DNA of 34,526 bases from Corallococcus exercitus (GCF_003611585.1 NZ_RAVW01000041.1:1-34526), one strand, 5' to 3'; shown: positions 1 to 7,499, counted from the stretch's first letter. Translations and numbers: made by a program. The notes: a model not told the origin generated them from the sequence alone.

Positions 1-15
1 GAGACAGGCGTTCAT
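1..15 (-). CDS. 5' end of a minus-strand gene, truncated by window edge
   Basis: Only the first five codons are in the window (Met-Asn-Ala-Cys-Leu). The call rests on the initiation signal: on the minus strand a perfect GGAGGT (22-27) sits six bases before the ATG, the strongest Shine-Dalgarno in this part of the window. The gene would lie downstream of rplI, separated from it by the terminator at 150-181. The product cannot be named. A plus-strand reading that ends in TGA at 44-46 is an alternative explanation of these bases but has no supporting signal. Confidence 0.45.
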
Positions 16-149
16 GCGGGGACCTCCAGGCGGTGTCCGCCGCTGAAGTACCCACGCCCGGGCCTCCGCCTCCACGCGGATGCCGTGGAACGGACCCGGT
101 GCGGCGCCAGCCGGACTTCCCCGGCGACGCGCGGGCCCCTCCAGACGCG

Positions 150-181
150 AAAAGGGCCGCCCGGTTGCCCGGACGGCCCTT
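150..181 (-). terminator. Intrinsic terminator of the rpsF-rpsR-rplI operon
   Basis: Arms 152-159 and 174-181 pair perfectly (8 bp); after one C/A mismatch four more G/C pairs (161-164 with 169-172) close a 4-nt loop. Read on the minus strand the hairpin is followed by TTTT (complement of 150-153). It lies about 46 nt beyond the rplI stop codon. Confidence 0.85.
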
Positions 182-227
182 CCCGTGAAGCCTTGGAGCC
201 GTGGAGCGCTCCAGGTGAAGCGGTGGA

Positions 228-671
228 CTACTCGGCCACCACGTCGACCTTGATCTTCGCCGTCACCTCGCGGTGCAGGCGCAGCTCCACGTCGTAGCTG
301 CCCAGCGACTTGATGGGCTCGGCCAGGTGCAGCTGGCGGCGATCCACCTGCTGACCCTGGGACGCCAGCGCCTCGGCGATGTCCAGCACCGTGACGGAGC
401 CGAACAGCTTGTCCTGCTCGCCCACCTTGCGCTTGATGGTGACCTTGACGTTGCCCAGCTTCTTGGCCTGCTCGTCGGCAGCGCCCTTCAGCTTGGCGTT
501 GCGAGCGGTCTGCACGGACTTCTCGTGCTCCAGCTGGCGCATGTTCTGCTCGCTGGCCAGGACCGCCTTCTTGCGCGGCAGAAGGAAGTTGCGGCCGAAG
601 CCGTCCTTCACCGTGACGAGCTCGCCGGACTTGCCGAGGTTGTCGATGTCCTCACGCAGAATGACCTTCAT
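228..671 (-). CDS. rplI: 50S ribosomal protein L9
   Basis: The 147-residue product matches bacterial L9 in length and layout. The N-terminal RNA-binding domain begins MKVILREDIDNLGKSGE and carries the typical VKDGFGRNFLLPRKKA segment. A long charged connecting helix follows (about 41-75), then the C-terminal rRNA-binding domain. L9 binds 23S rRNA near the L1 stalk and extends away from the ribosome. The ATG at 671 is preceded by AGGAG on the minus strand. It is the last gene of the S6-S18-L9 operon, 30 bases after rpsR, and is followed by a clear intrinsic terminator. Confidence 0.97.
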   Translation of the reverse strand: MKVILREDIDNLGKSGELVTVKDGFGRNFLLPRKKAVLASEQNMRQLEHEKSVQTARNAKLKGAADEQAKKLGNVKVTIKRKVGEQDKLFGSVTVLDIAEALASQGQQVDRRQLHLAEPIKSLGSYDVELRLHREVTAKIKVDVVAE

Positions 672-701
672 GTTTCTGTCTCCTGTGTTGCGGACCGGCG
701 G

Positions 702-1109
702 CTAGCCGACCACCGCGTTGTAGGGGAGGAGCGCGATGCCGCGGGCGCGCTTGATGGCGACCGCCACCTCACGCTGGTGCTTCGCGCAGTTACCGGAGAT
801 GCGGCGGGGGATGATCTTGCCGCGCTCGGTGACGAAGTACTTCAGCGTCGCCTGGTCCTTGAAGTCCACCGACGCGTTCTTCTCCGCGCAGAACCGGCAG
901 ACCTTCTTGCGGCCGAAGCCACGACCACCGCGCTTGTCGTCGTCGCCGCCCATGCCGCCGCGGTCGCCACGATCACCACCACGGTCGCGGTCACCGCCGC
1001 GATCACCGCCACGGTCGCCACCGCGCGAACCGCCGCCGTAGCCGCCACCGCCACCACCGGGGCCGCGGGAAGCGCCCGCGCCCTGCTTGCTATCCATGCC
1101 GTTGCTCAT
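702..1109 (-). CDS. rpsR: 30S ribosomal protein S18 with Gly/Arg/Asp-rich N-terminal extension
   Basis: The C-terminal ~73 residues are a normal S18: [29 protein letters not shown], then a basic helix. The CxxC and CxxH pairs suggest the zinc-binding (C+) form. S18 pairs with S6 on the platform of the small subunit. The oddity is the ~60-residue N-terminal extension, made of a polyglycine stretch and RGGDRGGD-type repeats, giving 135 residues against about 75 in most bacteria. An internal Met at residue 5 (codon at 1095-1097) is an alternative start but would keep the extension. The gene lies between rpsF and rplI on the same strand with short gaps. Family assignment is certain; the role of the extension is unknown. 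Confidence 0.96.
   Translation of the reverse strand: MSNGMDSKQGAGASRGPGGGGGGYGGGSRGGDRGGDRGGDRDRGGDRGDRGGMGGDDDKRGGRGFGRKKVCRFCAEKNASVDFKDQATLKYFVTERGKIIPRRISGNCAKHQREVAVAIKRARGIALLPYNAVVG
954..1025 (-). repeat. RGG/RGGD repeat tract inside rpsR
   Basis: Residues 29-52 of S18 are built only from Arg, Gly and Asp in RGGD units. At DNA level these are short degenerate tandem repeats of a roughly 12-base unit. RGG tracts in other proteins are usually disordered and RNA-binding; that role here is inference. Confidence 0.85.
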
Positions 1110-1159
1110 GAACGTTCTCGTTTCCTGGAAGGTTGGGGGAATGACCCGTCAGAGGAGGC

Positions 1160-1639
1160 TTACGCCTCCTCCGCGGAGTCCTCTTCCGAATCGACAGCCG
1201 CGAACTCCGGCGCCTCGCTCCGGAAGCCGCCACCCTCGCGCTCGGCGGGAGCGCCCGGACGGGTCTCCTCGACGTCGCCGGCCAGCTTCAGGTCCTCGAG
1301 GACCGGACGGGACTCGGGGTCCACCTCGTCCGCGATCTTCACGGAGATGTAGCGGGTGACCTCGTCGAGGTTGCGCAGGTTGCGCTCGATCTCCGCCACC
1401 AGCTTGCCGTCACCCAGGAAGCTCGTGTGGACGTAGATGGCGCGCGGCTGCTTGGCCACGGGGAACAGCGTCTTCTTCTTCCCCCACACCGTGAAGCGGA
1501 GGACCTTGCCACCCTCGCGCGAAACGATGCCGCGGACGCGCTCCTTGAGCTTGTCCACGTTGTCGTCGGTGAGGTCCGGCTTGACCAGGAAGATGGTCTC
1601 GTACTCACGAAGCCGCTTGGCGGCCTGCGTCTCTGCCAT
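1160..1639 (-). CDS. rpsF: 30S ribosomal protein S6 with acidic C-terminal tail
   Basis: A 159-residue S6. The ferredoxin-like core starts LREYETIFLVKPDLTDDNV and includes the S18-contacting strands around GKKKTLFPVAKQPRAIYV. I start it at the ATG at 1639, preceded on the minus strand by GGGGAGAG; the in-frame upstream extension has no such signal and does not resemble S6. The last ~45 residues form a Pro/Glu-rich disordered tail ending in a run of Glu, Asp and Ala. Such acidic tails are the substrate region of RimK-type glutamylation in E. coli, but no rimK is in view. First gene of rpsF-rpsR-rplI. Confidence 0.95.
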   Translation of the reverse strand: MAETQAAKRLREYETIFLVKPDLTDDNVDKLKERVRGIVSREGGKVLRFTVWGKKKTLFPVAKQPRAIYVHTSFLGDGKLVAEIERNLRNLDEVTRYISVKIADEVDPESRPVLEDLKLAGDVEETRPGAPAEREGGGFRSEAPEFAAVDSEEDSAEEA

Positions 1640-1831
1640 GTTTCTCTCCCCTTGGGGTCGAGTGCCCCCCGGACCATCCGGGGAGCGGGGAAACGGCCGG
1701 TGACCCTCGAAGGCCACCACCGGGGACGGGAAATCCTCTCGCGCGCCCGTCACCATCGCGCCTTGGCCCGTGCGTGAACACGGGAAGCTTTGAAAGAACA
1801 TCCCCCAGCAAGCGTGGGACACACTTCGGGG
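1640..1831 (-). promoter_or_regulatory. Structured 5' leader of rpsF operon (candidate S6:S18 autoregulatory leader)
   Basis: About 190 bases separate the predicted transcription start from rpsF. The leader has two perfect hairpins: arms CCCCGGA/TCCGGGG with a 3-nt loop (1667-1683), 28 bases before the start codon, and CCCGTG/CACGGG with a 6-nt loop (1767-1784). Bacterial rpsF-rpsR mRNAs often carry a leader bound by the S6:S18 complex with a conserved CCG element. The position and CCG-rich hairpins fit this, but I could not align the motif. Confidence 0.4.
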
Positions 1832-1838
1832 GAAGGGG

Positions 1839-1868
1839 CTTCTAAGAGGACCCCTCCTGGAAAGTCAA
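1839..1868 (-). promoter_or_regulatory. Promoter for rpsF-rpsR-rplI
   Basis: On the minus strand TTGACT (1863-1868) is followed after 18 bases by TAGAAG (1839-1844). Five of six and four of six positions match the housekeeping -35 and -10 consensus. It lies between the end of pth and rpsF, as expected for an independently transcribed ribosomal operon. Confidence 0.6.
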
Positions 1869-1903
1869 GCGGAGGGAAGGGGGCGAGCGGCCGTCCCGCC
1901 GCT

Positions 1904-2479
1904 TCAGGCCTTGCGGTTGTGGCGGTTCATCGCCGTGGCCAGCCCGTCGCGCACCCAGCTCTCCGCCATGTCCGCCGCCTTGCCGATGAGCTCCTCCAAC
2001 TGGCGGCGCTCGCCGTCGTCGAAGTTGGACAGCACGTAGCCCGCCACGCGCTCCTTGGCGTTGGGGCCTTCCGGCTTGCCAATGCCCACCCGTACGCGGA
2101 TGAAGGCGTCCTCGCCCAGGCACTGCACCATGCTCTTGAGGCCGTTGTGCCCGCCCGCGCCGCCGCCCGCCTTGAGCTGCAGCCGGCCAAAGGGCAGGTC
2201 CAGCTCGTCGTGCACCACCAGCACGTCCTGGACCGCGACCTTGTAGAAGCGCGCGGCCTCCGCCACGGAGCGGCCGGACAGGTTCATGTACGTCTGCGGC
2301 TCCACGAAGAGGATGCGCTCGCCGCCCAGGCTTCCCTGGCCCACCCGCGCCTGGAACTTGTCCTGGGTGAGCTCCGCGCGGGCGCGCGCCAGCAGGGCGT
2401 CCACCACCATGAACCCGACGTTGTGGCGGTGGCGCTCGTATTCGCGCCCGGGGTTGCCCAGCCCGCAGATGAGCTTCAT
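1904..2479 (-). CDS. pth: Peptidyl-tRNA hydrolase
   Basis: A 191-residue Pth that releases tRNA from prematurely dropped peptidyl-tRNA. It opens [20 protein letters not shown], containing the conserved GNPG, the substrate-binding Asn9 and the catalytic His19; the HDELDLPFG block supplies the partner Asp. I start at the ATG at 2479: the in-frame upstream residues are Pro-rich and unlike the family, and GGAG precedes this ATG. It is the last gene of the spoVG-prs-rplY-pth row, but an intrinsic terminator between rplY and pth suggests that part of its expression is separate or comes from read-through. Confidence 0.95.
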   Translation of the reverse strand: MKLICGLGNPGREYERHRHNVGFMVVDALLARARAELTQDKFQARVGQGSLGGERILFVEPQTYMNLSGRSVAEAARFYKVAVQDVLVVHDELDLPFGRLQLKAGGGAGGHNGLKSMVQCLGEDAFIRVRVGIGKPEGPNAKERVAGYVLSNFDDGERRQLEELIGKAADMAESWVRDGLATAMNRHNRKA

Positions 2480-2525
2480 GGACGGCTCCGGAGGAGGGCG
2501 GGGCTCGAAGGGGCCCACGCCCGGG

Positions 2526-2566
2526 AAAAAGACAGCGGGGCAGGCCCTGGAAGAGGCCCGCCCCGC
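2526..2566 (-). terminator. Intrinsic terminator after rplY
   Basis: GCGGGGC (2535-2541) pairs with GCCCCGC (2560-2566), and after one mismatch GGCC pairs with GGCC around an 8-nt loop. On the minus strand a run of five T (complement of 2526-2530) follows four bases later. It lies in the 114-base gap between rplY and pth. Confidence 0.8.
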
Positions 2567-2593
2567 GAAGAGACACCGAACGGCGGAAGAGGA

Positions 2594-3286
2594 CTACTTC
2601 TTCGCCGGGGCCTTGGCCGCGGCCGCCGCGGGGGCCTTGGCGTCGGCCGCCTTCGCGTCGCCCGCCTTCGCCGCCGCCGCGGGGGCAGCCGCCGCCGCCG
2701 CCGCCGCCGGAGCCGCCTCCGCCGCTTCCGGCGCGGAGAGGACCGCGATGGTGTAGTTGACGTGCGTCTTCACGGACACGCCCTCGGGGAGCTTCACGTC
2801 GTTCACGTGGATGGCTTCCGCGATCTTCAGGTTGGTGACGTCCACCTCAATCTGGAGGGGGATGGCACCCGGGAGCGCCCAGACCTCCAGGTTGCGGCGG
2901 ATCTGCGTGAGCAGACCACCGTCCGCCACGCCCGCGGCCTTGCCGGTCAGCACGACGGGCAGGTTCACCTTGACCTGCTCCTTCTCGTTCACGGCGATGA
3001 AGTCCGCGTGCAGGATGTCCCGGGTGAGCGGGTCCATCTGGTAGTCCTTCAGGAGGACCTGCTGATCATTGCCCGCCAGCTTCAGCTGGATGAGCGTGTT
3101 CAGCTTGTGCGGGGTGTTGATGGCCGTGCGGATGGCCTTCGGGTCCACGGAGATGTGCAGCGGCGCCTTCAGGTGCTTGCCGTAGACGACGGCGGGAACC
3201 TGGCCGGAGGAGCGCAGGCGGCGGGCAACGCCCTTGCCGGAACCTTCACGGGCCTGCGCTTCGAGGGTGCTCTTGTCGGTGGCCAT
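2594..3286 (-). CDS. rplY: 50S ribosomal protein L25 (Ctc/TL5 type)
   Basis: A 230-residue two-domain L25 that binds 5S rRNA. The N-terminal domain has the family signatures GKGVARRLRSSGQVPAVVYG and LLKDYQMDPLTRDILHADF; the C-terminal beta domain ends near LPEGVSVKTHVNYTIAVLS. A ~50-residue Ala/Lys/Pro low-complexity tail follows, ending PAKK and probably disordered. Length fits the long Ctc/TL5 form, not the short E. coli form. The ATG at 3286 has only a weak purine-rich upstream signal (GAAAAGAG). It lies downstream of prs on the same strand, as ctc does in Bacillus. Confidence 0.95.
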   Translation of the reverse strand: MATDKSTLEAQAREGSGKGVARRLRSSGQVPAVVYGKHLKAPLHISVDPKAIRTAINTPHKLNTLIQLKLAGNDQQVLLKDYQMDPLTRDILHADFIAVNEKEQVKVNLPVVLTGKAAGVADGGLLTQIRRNLEVWALPGAIPLQIEVDVTNLKIAEAIHVNDVKLPEGVSVKTHVNYTIAVLSAPEAAEAAPAAAAAAAAPAAAAKAGDAKAADAKAPAAAAAKAPAKK

Positions 3287-3471
3287 GGGAAATCTCTTTT
3301 CAGTGGGGTACGGCGGTGTTCACCGGTCCGTCGGGCGCCCTCGGCATCCCACCCCCATGGTGGGCCCCGAAGACGGCGCCCGGGCCGTACTGAGGCCCGT
3401 TGAACCGGTGGAGGGGGCCGGACATGCCAGCCCCCGGGGTCCTTCGTCAAGCCGCCCGGCCTCCAGGCGGC

Positions 3472-3503
3472 CCTTTGCCTGGAGACGTCCGGACAGGCAA
3501 AGG
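3472..3503 (-). terminator. Perfect 10-bp hairpin just after prs
   Basis: CCTTTGCCTG (3472-3481) and CAGGCAAAGG (3494-3503) are exact inverted repeats around a 12-base loop, seven bases past the prs stop codon. No U-tract follows on the minus strand, so it may be a weak or Rho-assisted terminator or an mRNA 3'-end stabiliser. The remaining 185 bases before rplY show an isolated TTGACG (complement of 3445-3450) without a convincing -10. Confidence 0.5.
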
Positions 3504-3510
3504 ACGGCTT

Positions 3511-4464
3511 TCAGACGAACAGCGAGCTCAGCGAGTCCGCGCGGTGGATGCGCGCGATGGCCTCGCCGAAGAGGGCGTCCGTCTGCAGGGCGCGGATCTT
3601 CGGGCACGCCTTGGCGTTGGCCGCCAGGGGCACCGTGTCCGTGAAGACGACCTCCTCCAGGACGGAGTCGGTGATGCGCTGGATGGCGGGGCCGGACAGG
3701 ATGGGGTGCACCGCGTACGCGACCACCCGGCGCGCGCCCTTGTCCTTCAGCGCCGCGGCCGCCTGCGCGAGCGTGCCCGCGGTGTCCACCATGTCGTCCA
3801 CCAGGATGGCGTCCTTGCCCTTCACGTCGCCGATGAGGTTCATCACCTCCGAGGCGTTGGGGCGCGGGCGGCGCTTGTCGATGATGGCCAGCCCCGTGTT
3901 CAGCCGCTTGGAGTAGGCGCGCGCGCGCTCCACGCCGCCGGCGTCCGGGCTGACGATGACCAGCTCGCTCGACTCCGGGAAGCGCTTGCGGATGTCCTCC
4001 AGGAACACCGGCGAGCCGTAGAGGTGGTCCGAGGGCATGTTGAAGAAGCCCTGGATCTGACCGGCGTGCATGTCCATGGACACCACCCTGTTGACCCCCG
4101 CGACCTCCAGCATGTCCGCCACCAGCTTGGCGGTGATGGGCGTGCGGGCCGCCACCTTCCGGTCCTGCCGCGCGTAGCCGTAGTACGGCATCACGGCCGT
4201 GATGGAGCCGGCGCTCGCCCGCTTGAGGGCGTCGCACATGATGAGCAGCTCCATCAGGTGGTGGTTCGTCGGCGGGCACGTGGACTGGACGATGAACACG
4301 TCCTGTCCACGCACGTTCTCGCCGATCTCGACGTGGATCTCCCCGTCTGAGAACGTGTCCACCGTCGCCTGGCCCAGGGGACGCTGGAGGTACTCGCAGA
4401 TGCGCTGCGCCAACGCCGGGTTGGAGTTCCCGGCGAACACCTTGAAGTCACGCGACGGCTGCAT
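3511..4464 (-). CDS. prs: Ribose-phosphate pyrophosphokinase (PRPP synthetase)
   Basis: A 317-residue class I PRPP synthetase making PRPP from ribose 5-phosphate and ATP. Visible signatures are [16 protein letters not shown] (38-53), the ATP/Mg region [11 protein letters not shown] (131-141) with His133, [11 protein letters not shown] (172-182), and the PRPP-binding loop DDMVDTAGT (223-231). Length is standard. spoVG lies 42 bases upstream on the same strand, so the two are probably co-transcribed. PRPP is the co-substrate of the two phosphoribosyltransferases encoded at 6131-7495, so supply and use of PRPP sit within 4 kb. Confidence 0.97.
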   Translation of the reverse strand: MQPSRDFKVFAGNSNPALAQRICEYLQRPLGQATVDTFSDGEIHVEIGENVRGQDVFIVQSTCPPTNHHLMELLIMCDALKRASAGSITAVMPYYGYARQDRKVAARTPITAKLVADMLEVAGVNRVVSMDMHAGQIQGFFNMPSDHLYGSPVFLEDIRKRFPESSELVIVSPDAGGVERARAYSKRLNTGLAIIDKRRPRPNASEVMNLIGDVKGKDAILVDDMVDTAGTLAQAAAALKDKGARRVVAYAVHPILSGPAIQRITDSVLEEVVFTDTVPLAANAKACPKIRALQTDALFGEAIARIHRADSLSSLFV

Positions 4465-4506
4465 GGGGGCGCTGACTAACCCGTGCGAGCCCCGAAGGGA
4501 AGTTCG

Positions 4507-4806
4507 TTAGTCGAGTTCCGCAGCCACGGGGACGAGCGTCCCGTTCTGCGTCTGGTGAAGGTGTTTCTCGTACTCGATGAGGATGACCCGCTCCATCTGG
4601 CTGCGCGTGTCCGCGTTCAACGGATGGGCGATGTCCTTGTAGGTCCCGTCCTTCCGTTTTTTCGCGGGCATCGCGATGAAGAGCCCGGTGGAGCCATGGA
4701 TCACCTTCAAGTCGCGCACGACGAAGCAGTGATCCAGGGTGATGGTGACGTACGCCTTGAGTTTGTCCTCTTCGACCGGAAACACCCGGACGTCGGTGAT
4801 GTTCAT
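4507..4806 (-). CDS. spoVG: SpoVG family RNA/DNA-binding regulator
   Basis: A 99-residue SpoVG. It starts MNITDVRVFPVEEDKLKAYV, has the core HCFVVRDLKVIHGSTGLFIAMP and the basic stretch KKRKDGTYKDIAHPLN. I start at the ATG at 4806, preceded by a G-run; the upstream in-frame residues are not part of the family. SpoVG proteins bind nucleic acid and influence sporulation, division and surface traits in Firmicutes; their myxobacterial role cannot be read from sequence. Gene order with prs, rplY and pth repeats that of Bacillus subtilis. A GG-N10-GC sigma-54 element was sought upstream and not found. Confidence 0.95.
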   Translation of the reverse strand: MNITDVRVFPVEEDKLKAYVTITLDHCFVVRDLKVIHGSTGLFIAMPAKKRKDGTYKDIAHPLNADTRSQMERVILIEYEKHLHQTQNGTLVPVAAELD

Positions 4807-4922
4807 GTCCCCCCCCGAACACTGGAAGATCGGAGCTACGGGGAAGCCTGGGACAGACCGGAGGTGAAAAGCAAGCACCCCCTACCTGTCGCGCTGGGGA
4901 CCGTTCACTGCCCCCGCAGCCC

Positions 4923-5294
4923 CTATGCCCCGAAGGGCCAGTGACTCACCAGGTGGGCGAGGAACGCCAGGTGGTAGACGACGATGATGGCGTAGACGAC
5001 GGCGCCCGCGCGGATGGCGAAGCGGCTGGCCTTGAGCCGGCGGTGCAGGCACAGCAGGCACAGCCCCGCGTTCACGATGAGCAGCTTGGAGAACATGAAG
5101 AGCAGCGGGGACTGCTCGTACGCCACGCGCATCACCGGGTTGAGCTCCTCCGCCACCCCCAGCTGGAGGAAGAGCAGGGTGAAGAGCCCGTCCATCAGGT
5201 TCAGCATCAGCAGCGCCACCGACGCCGGTGACATGTAGAAAGAAGCCTGCTGCGCCCAACTCCCGCCCTGCACCTCGTTCGCCGTCGCCGCCAC
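4923..5294 (-). CDS. Small three-helix membrane protein (DUF5658-like)
   Basis: A 123-residue protein with three hydrophobic segments at about 27-49, 64-83 and 92-117. The first contains a polar motif, LNLMDGLFTLLFLQ, followed by GVAEELNPVM, which resembles the DUF5658 pattern of an Asp-Thr-bearing helix followed by a Gly-Glu-Asn-Pro turn. Function is unknown. The GTG at 5294 is preceded on the minus strand by GGGGGTGG; a shorter form could start at the Met encoded at 5232-5234. It lies upstream of spoVG on the same strand with 116 bases between, and diverges from tdk. Confidence 0.75.
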   Translation of the reverse strand: MAATANEVQGGSWAQQASFYMSPASVALLMLNLMDGLFTLLFLQLGVAEELNPVMRVAYEQSPLLFMFSKLLIVNAGLCLLCLHRRLKASRFAIRAGAVVYAIIVVYHLAFLAHLVSHWPFGA

Positions 5295-5429
5295 TCGCCA
5301 CCCCCGAAGGTTCCCGTCCGTGCTACCCGGGGGTAGGGCTATTCAAATCCCTTGCCAGGACTTGCGGGTCTTCCTGGAGGCAGGCGGGCAGGCGGCGCGG
5401 GTGGGGGGCTTGCGCCGCCGGAAACGAAA

Positions 5430-5458
5430 TTGACGGGAAGGGGAGCGTCGCCGAGATT
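5430..5458 (+). promoter_or_regulatory. Possible promoter of tdk-upp-hpt
   Basis: TTGACG (5430-5435) is followed after 17 bases by GAGATT (5453-5458). The -35 is good, the -10 weak (three of six). The position, about 34 bases before the proposed tdk start, is suitable. Confidence 0.35.
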
Positions 5459-5491
5459 GGCCCCGCTTCCGCCCTTCCCGACGAGTGTCCC

Positions 5492-6091
5492 TTGCATCAA
5501 TTCCCCAAAGATATCGGGTGGATAGAGGTCATCTGCGGCTCGATGTTCTCCGGCAAGACGGAGGAGTTGATCCGCCGCGTCAAGCGCGCGCTGTACGGCC
5601 GGCAGAAGGTGCGTGTGTTCAAGCCGCGCATCGACACCCGCTATGACGACACGCAGGTGGTGAGCCATTCCCAGTTGAAATTGACGTCCCTCCCCATCGA
5701 GAGGGCTGAAGAAATTTTCCGGCACCTGTCCCCCGACACGCAGGTGGTGGGCATCGACGAGGTGCAGTTCCTGGGCGGCGAGGTGGTGCAGGTGTGCGAG
5801 GCGCTCGCCCAGCGGGGCATCCGCGTCATCTGCGCGGGGCTGGACCAGGACTACCAGGGGCGCCCCTTCGAACCGATGCCGCAGCTGATGGCGGTGGCGG
5901 AGTACGTGACGAAGGAGCTGGCCATCTGCGCGGTGTGCGGGAACCCGGCCAACCGTTCGCAGCGCATCATTGGCAGCGAGGAGCGGGTGGTGGTGGGCGC
6001 GGCCGGTGCCTACGAGCCGCGCTGCCGCAAGTGTCACGTGGCGGAACCCGCGGAGGCGAGCCCTCCGCAGACGCTGAAGCTGTTCGACTGA
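5492..6091 (+). CDS. tdk: Thymidine kinase, class II (TK1-like)
   Basis: A 199-residue thymidine kinase that phosphorylates thymidine with ATP. The P-loop is GSMFSGKT (16-23), VVGIDEVQF is the Mg/Walker B region, and four Cys in two CxxC pairs (146/149 and 178/181) form the zinc site of the lid domain, typical of the TK1 class. The frame is open far upstream but contains no ATG or GTG near the domain. TTG at 5492 gives MHQFPKDIGWIEVI, matching family length; the upstream GACGAG is only a weak ribosome-binding site. First gene of a salvage operon with the genes at 6131 and 6959. Confidence 0.93.
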   Translation: MHQFPKDIGWIEVICGSMFSGKTEELIRRVKRALYGRQKVRVFKPRIDTRYDDTQVVSHSQLKLTSLPIERAEEIFRHLSPDTQVVGIDEVQFLGGEVVQVCEALAQRGIRVICAGLDQDYQGRPFEPMPQLMAVAEYVTKELAICAVCGNPANRSQRIIGSEERVVVGAAGAYEPRCRKCHVAEPAEASPPQTLKLFD

Positions 6092-6130
6092 ACGAGAAGC
6101 CGCCTCGACCGGCGCGGGAGCCTCATTCCG

Positions 6131-6946
6131 ATGCGCGACACCCTCTACGCGAACGTGCCGTTCAAGTTGAACGAGATGACCCACCACTATGGGCCCAACG
6201 TCCATCTGGTGGGAAATCCGTTTCTCCTCTCCCAGCTGGCCACGCTCTGCGCCAAGGGCACGCTCCAGCCGCAGATCAACCGGCTGGTGGAGCAGCTCTA
6301 CGCGGACCTGGTGAAGACGGTCATCAACGCGGAGTTCCCGCGCAAGATGGTGACGATTCCCACCCGCATGATCGACTCCACGCCCCTGGGCATCTACCAG
6401 GGCGAGGTGGTGGACCCGCAGCTGCGCGTGGTGACGGTGAACATCGCGCGGGCGGGCACGCTGCCGTCGCAGGTGACGTACGACCTGCTCAACTTCACGG
6501 TGGATCCGTCCCTGGTGCGCCAGGACCACATCATCATGAGCCGGATGATTGACGCGGCCCAGGCGGTGGTGGGCTCGGAGATTGGCGGCGCGAAGATTGG
6601 CGGGGACGTGGACGACGCGTTCGTGCTGTTCCCGGACCCCATGGGGGCCACGGGTGGCAGCCTGTCCACGGCCATCACCCTGTACAAGACGAAGGTGCCC
6701 GGGAAGGCCCGGCGCATCATCACGCTCAACCTCATCGTCACGCCGGAGTACCTGCGCCGGATGACGACGGAGCACCCGGACGTCATCATCTACGCGCTCC
6801 GGCTGGACCGCGGCCTGTCCCCTCCGGAGGTGTTCGGCACCGCGCCGGGCCTGCTCTGGGAGAAGGAGCGGGGGCTGGATGACCGGCAGTACATCGTCCC
6901 CGGCGGCGGCGGCTTCGGGGAGATCATGAACAACGCCTACGTGTAG
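6131..6946 (+). CDS. Uracil phosphoribosyltransferase-like protein, divergent
   Basis: A 271-residue PRTase-fold protein. The PRPP loop PDPMGATGGS (168-177) closely matches the UPRT motif (VDPMLATGGS), and HPDVIIYALRLDRGLS followed by YIVPGGGGFGE resembles the UPRT C-terminal region. It differs from E. coli Upp in being about 60 residues longer, in having some 20 extra residues between these two blocks, and in lacking the GDAGD...FGT uracil-loop end. Expected activity is uracil plus PRPP to UMP, but base specificity may differ. It lies 39 bases after tdk and 12 before hpt, so it belongs to a nucleobase salvage operon. Start ATG at 6131 with GGGAG upstream. Confidence 0.8.
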   Translation: MRDTLYANVPFKLNEMTHHYGPNVHLVGNPFLLSQLATLCAKGTLQPQINRLVEQLYADLVKTVINAEFPRKMVTIPTRMIDSTPLGIYQGEVVDPQLRVVTVNIARAGTLPSQVTYDLLNFTVDPSLVRQDHIIMSRMIDAAQAVVGSEIGGAKIGGDVDDAFVLFPDPMGATGGSLSTAITLYKTKVPGKARRIITLNLIVTPEYLRRMTTEHPDVIIYALRLDRGLSPPEVFGTAPGLLWEKERGLDDRQYIVPGGGGFGEIMNNAYV

Positions 6947-6958
6947 AGGGAGCACCCG

Positions 6959-7495
6959 GTGACGACGTTCCACGAGAAGGATGTCGGCGTCCTCATCTCC
7001 GAGGAGGCCGTGCAGGCGCGCGTGAAGGAGCTGGGCGCCCAGATTACCCGCGACTACCAGGGCAAGGAGCTGACGCTCATCTGCGTGCTCAAGGGCTCCG
7101 CGTTCTTCGCCATCGACCTGGCGCGAGCCATTGATTTGCCGCTCACGCTCGAGTTCCTGGGCGTGGCCAGCTACCACGGTGGCACGGAGTCCACGGGCGA
7201 GGTGCGCATCACCACGGACGTGTCCAAGCCGATGGCGGGCAAGCACCTGCTCATCATCGAGGACATCATCGACACGGGGCTCACCATGAGCTTCCTGCTG
7301 GAGAACCTCCAGGCGCGCCACCCCGCGTCGGTGAAGATCTGCTCGCTCCTGGAGAAGCCCGCGCGGGCCAAGACGAAGGTGAACATCGACTACAAGGGCT
7401 TCGTCATCGAGGACAAGTTCGTCGTCGGGTACGGCCTGGACTACGGCGAGAAGTACCGGAACCTGCCGTTCATCGGCATCTGGAAGCACGCCTGA
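6959..7495 (+). CDS. hpt: Hypoxanthine phosphoribosyltransferase
   Basis: A 178-residue HPRT converting hypoxanthine or guanine plus PRPP to IMP or GMP. The PRPP loop is EDIIDTG (101-107). CVLKGSAFFAIDLARAI is the conserved N-terminal strand and loop, and FVVGYGLDYGEKYRNLPFIG is the typical C-terminal purine-binding region. Start is GTG at 6959 with GAGGGAG eight bases before it and only 12 bases after the previous stop, indicating one transcript. A palindromic hairpin follows the stop codon. Confidence 0.96.
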   Translation: MTTFHEKDVGVLISEEAVQARVKELGAQITRDYQGKELTLICVLKGSAFFAIDLARAIDLPLTLEFLGVASYHGGTESTGEVRITTDVSKPMAGKHLLIIEDIIDTGLTMSFLLENLQARHPASVKICSLLEKPARAKTKVNIDYKGFVIEDKFVVGYGLDYGEKYRNLPFIGIWKHA

Positions 7496-7499
7496 TCGT

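Noticed and set aside
4807-4922. Sigma-54 promoter upstream of spoVG
   Set aside because: A G-rich stretch followed by TTGC resembles a -12 element, but no GG lies exactly ten bases before the GC.
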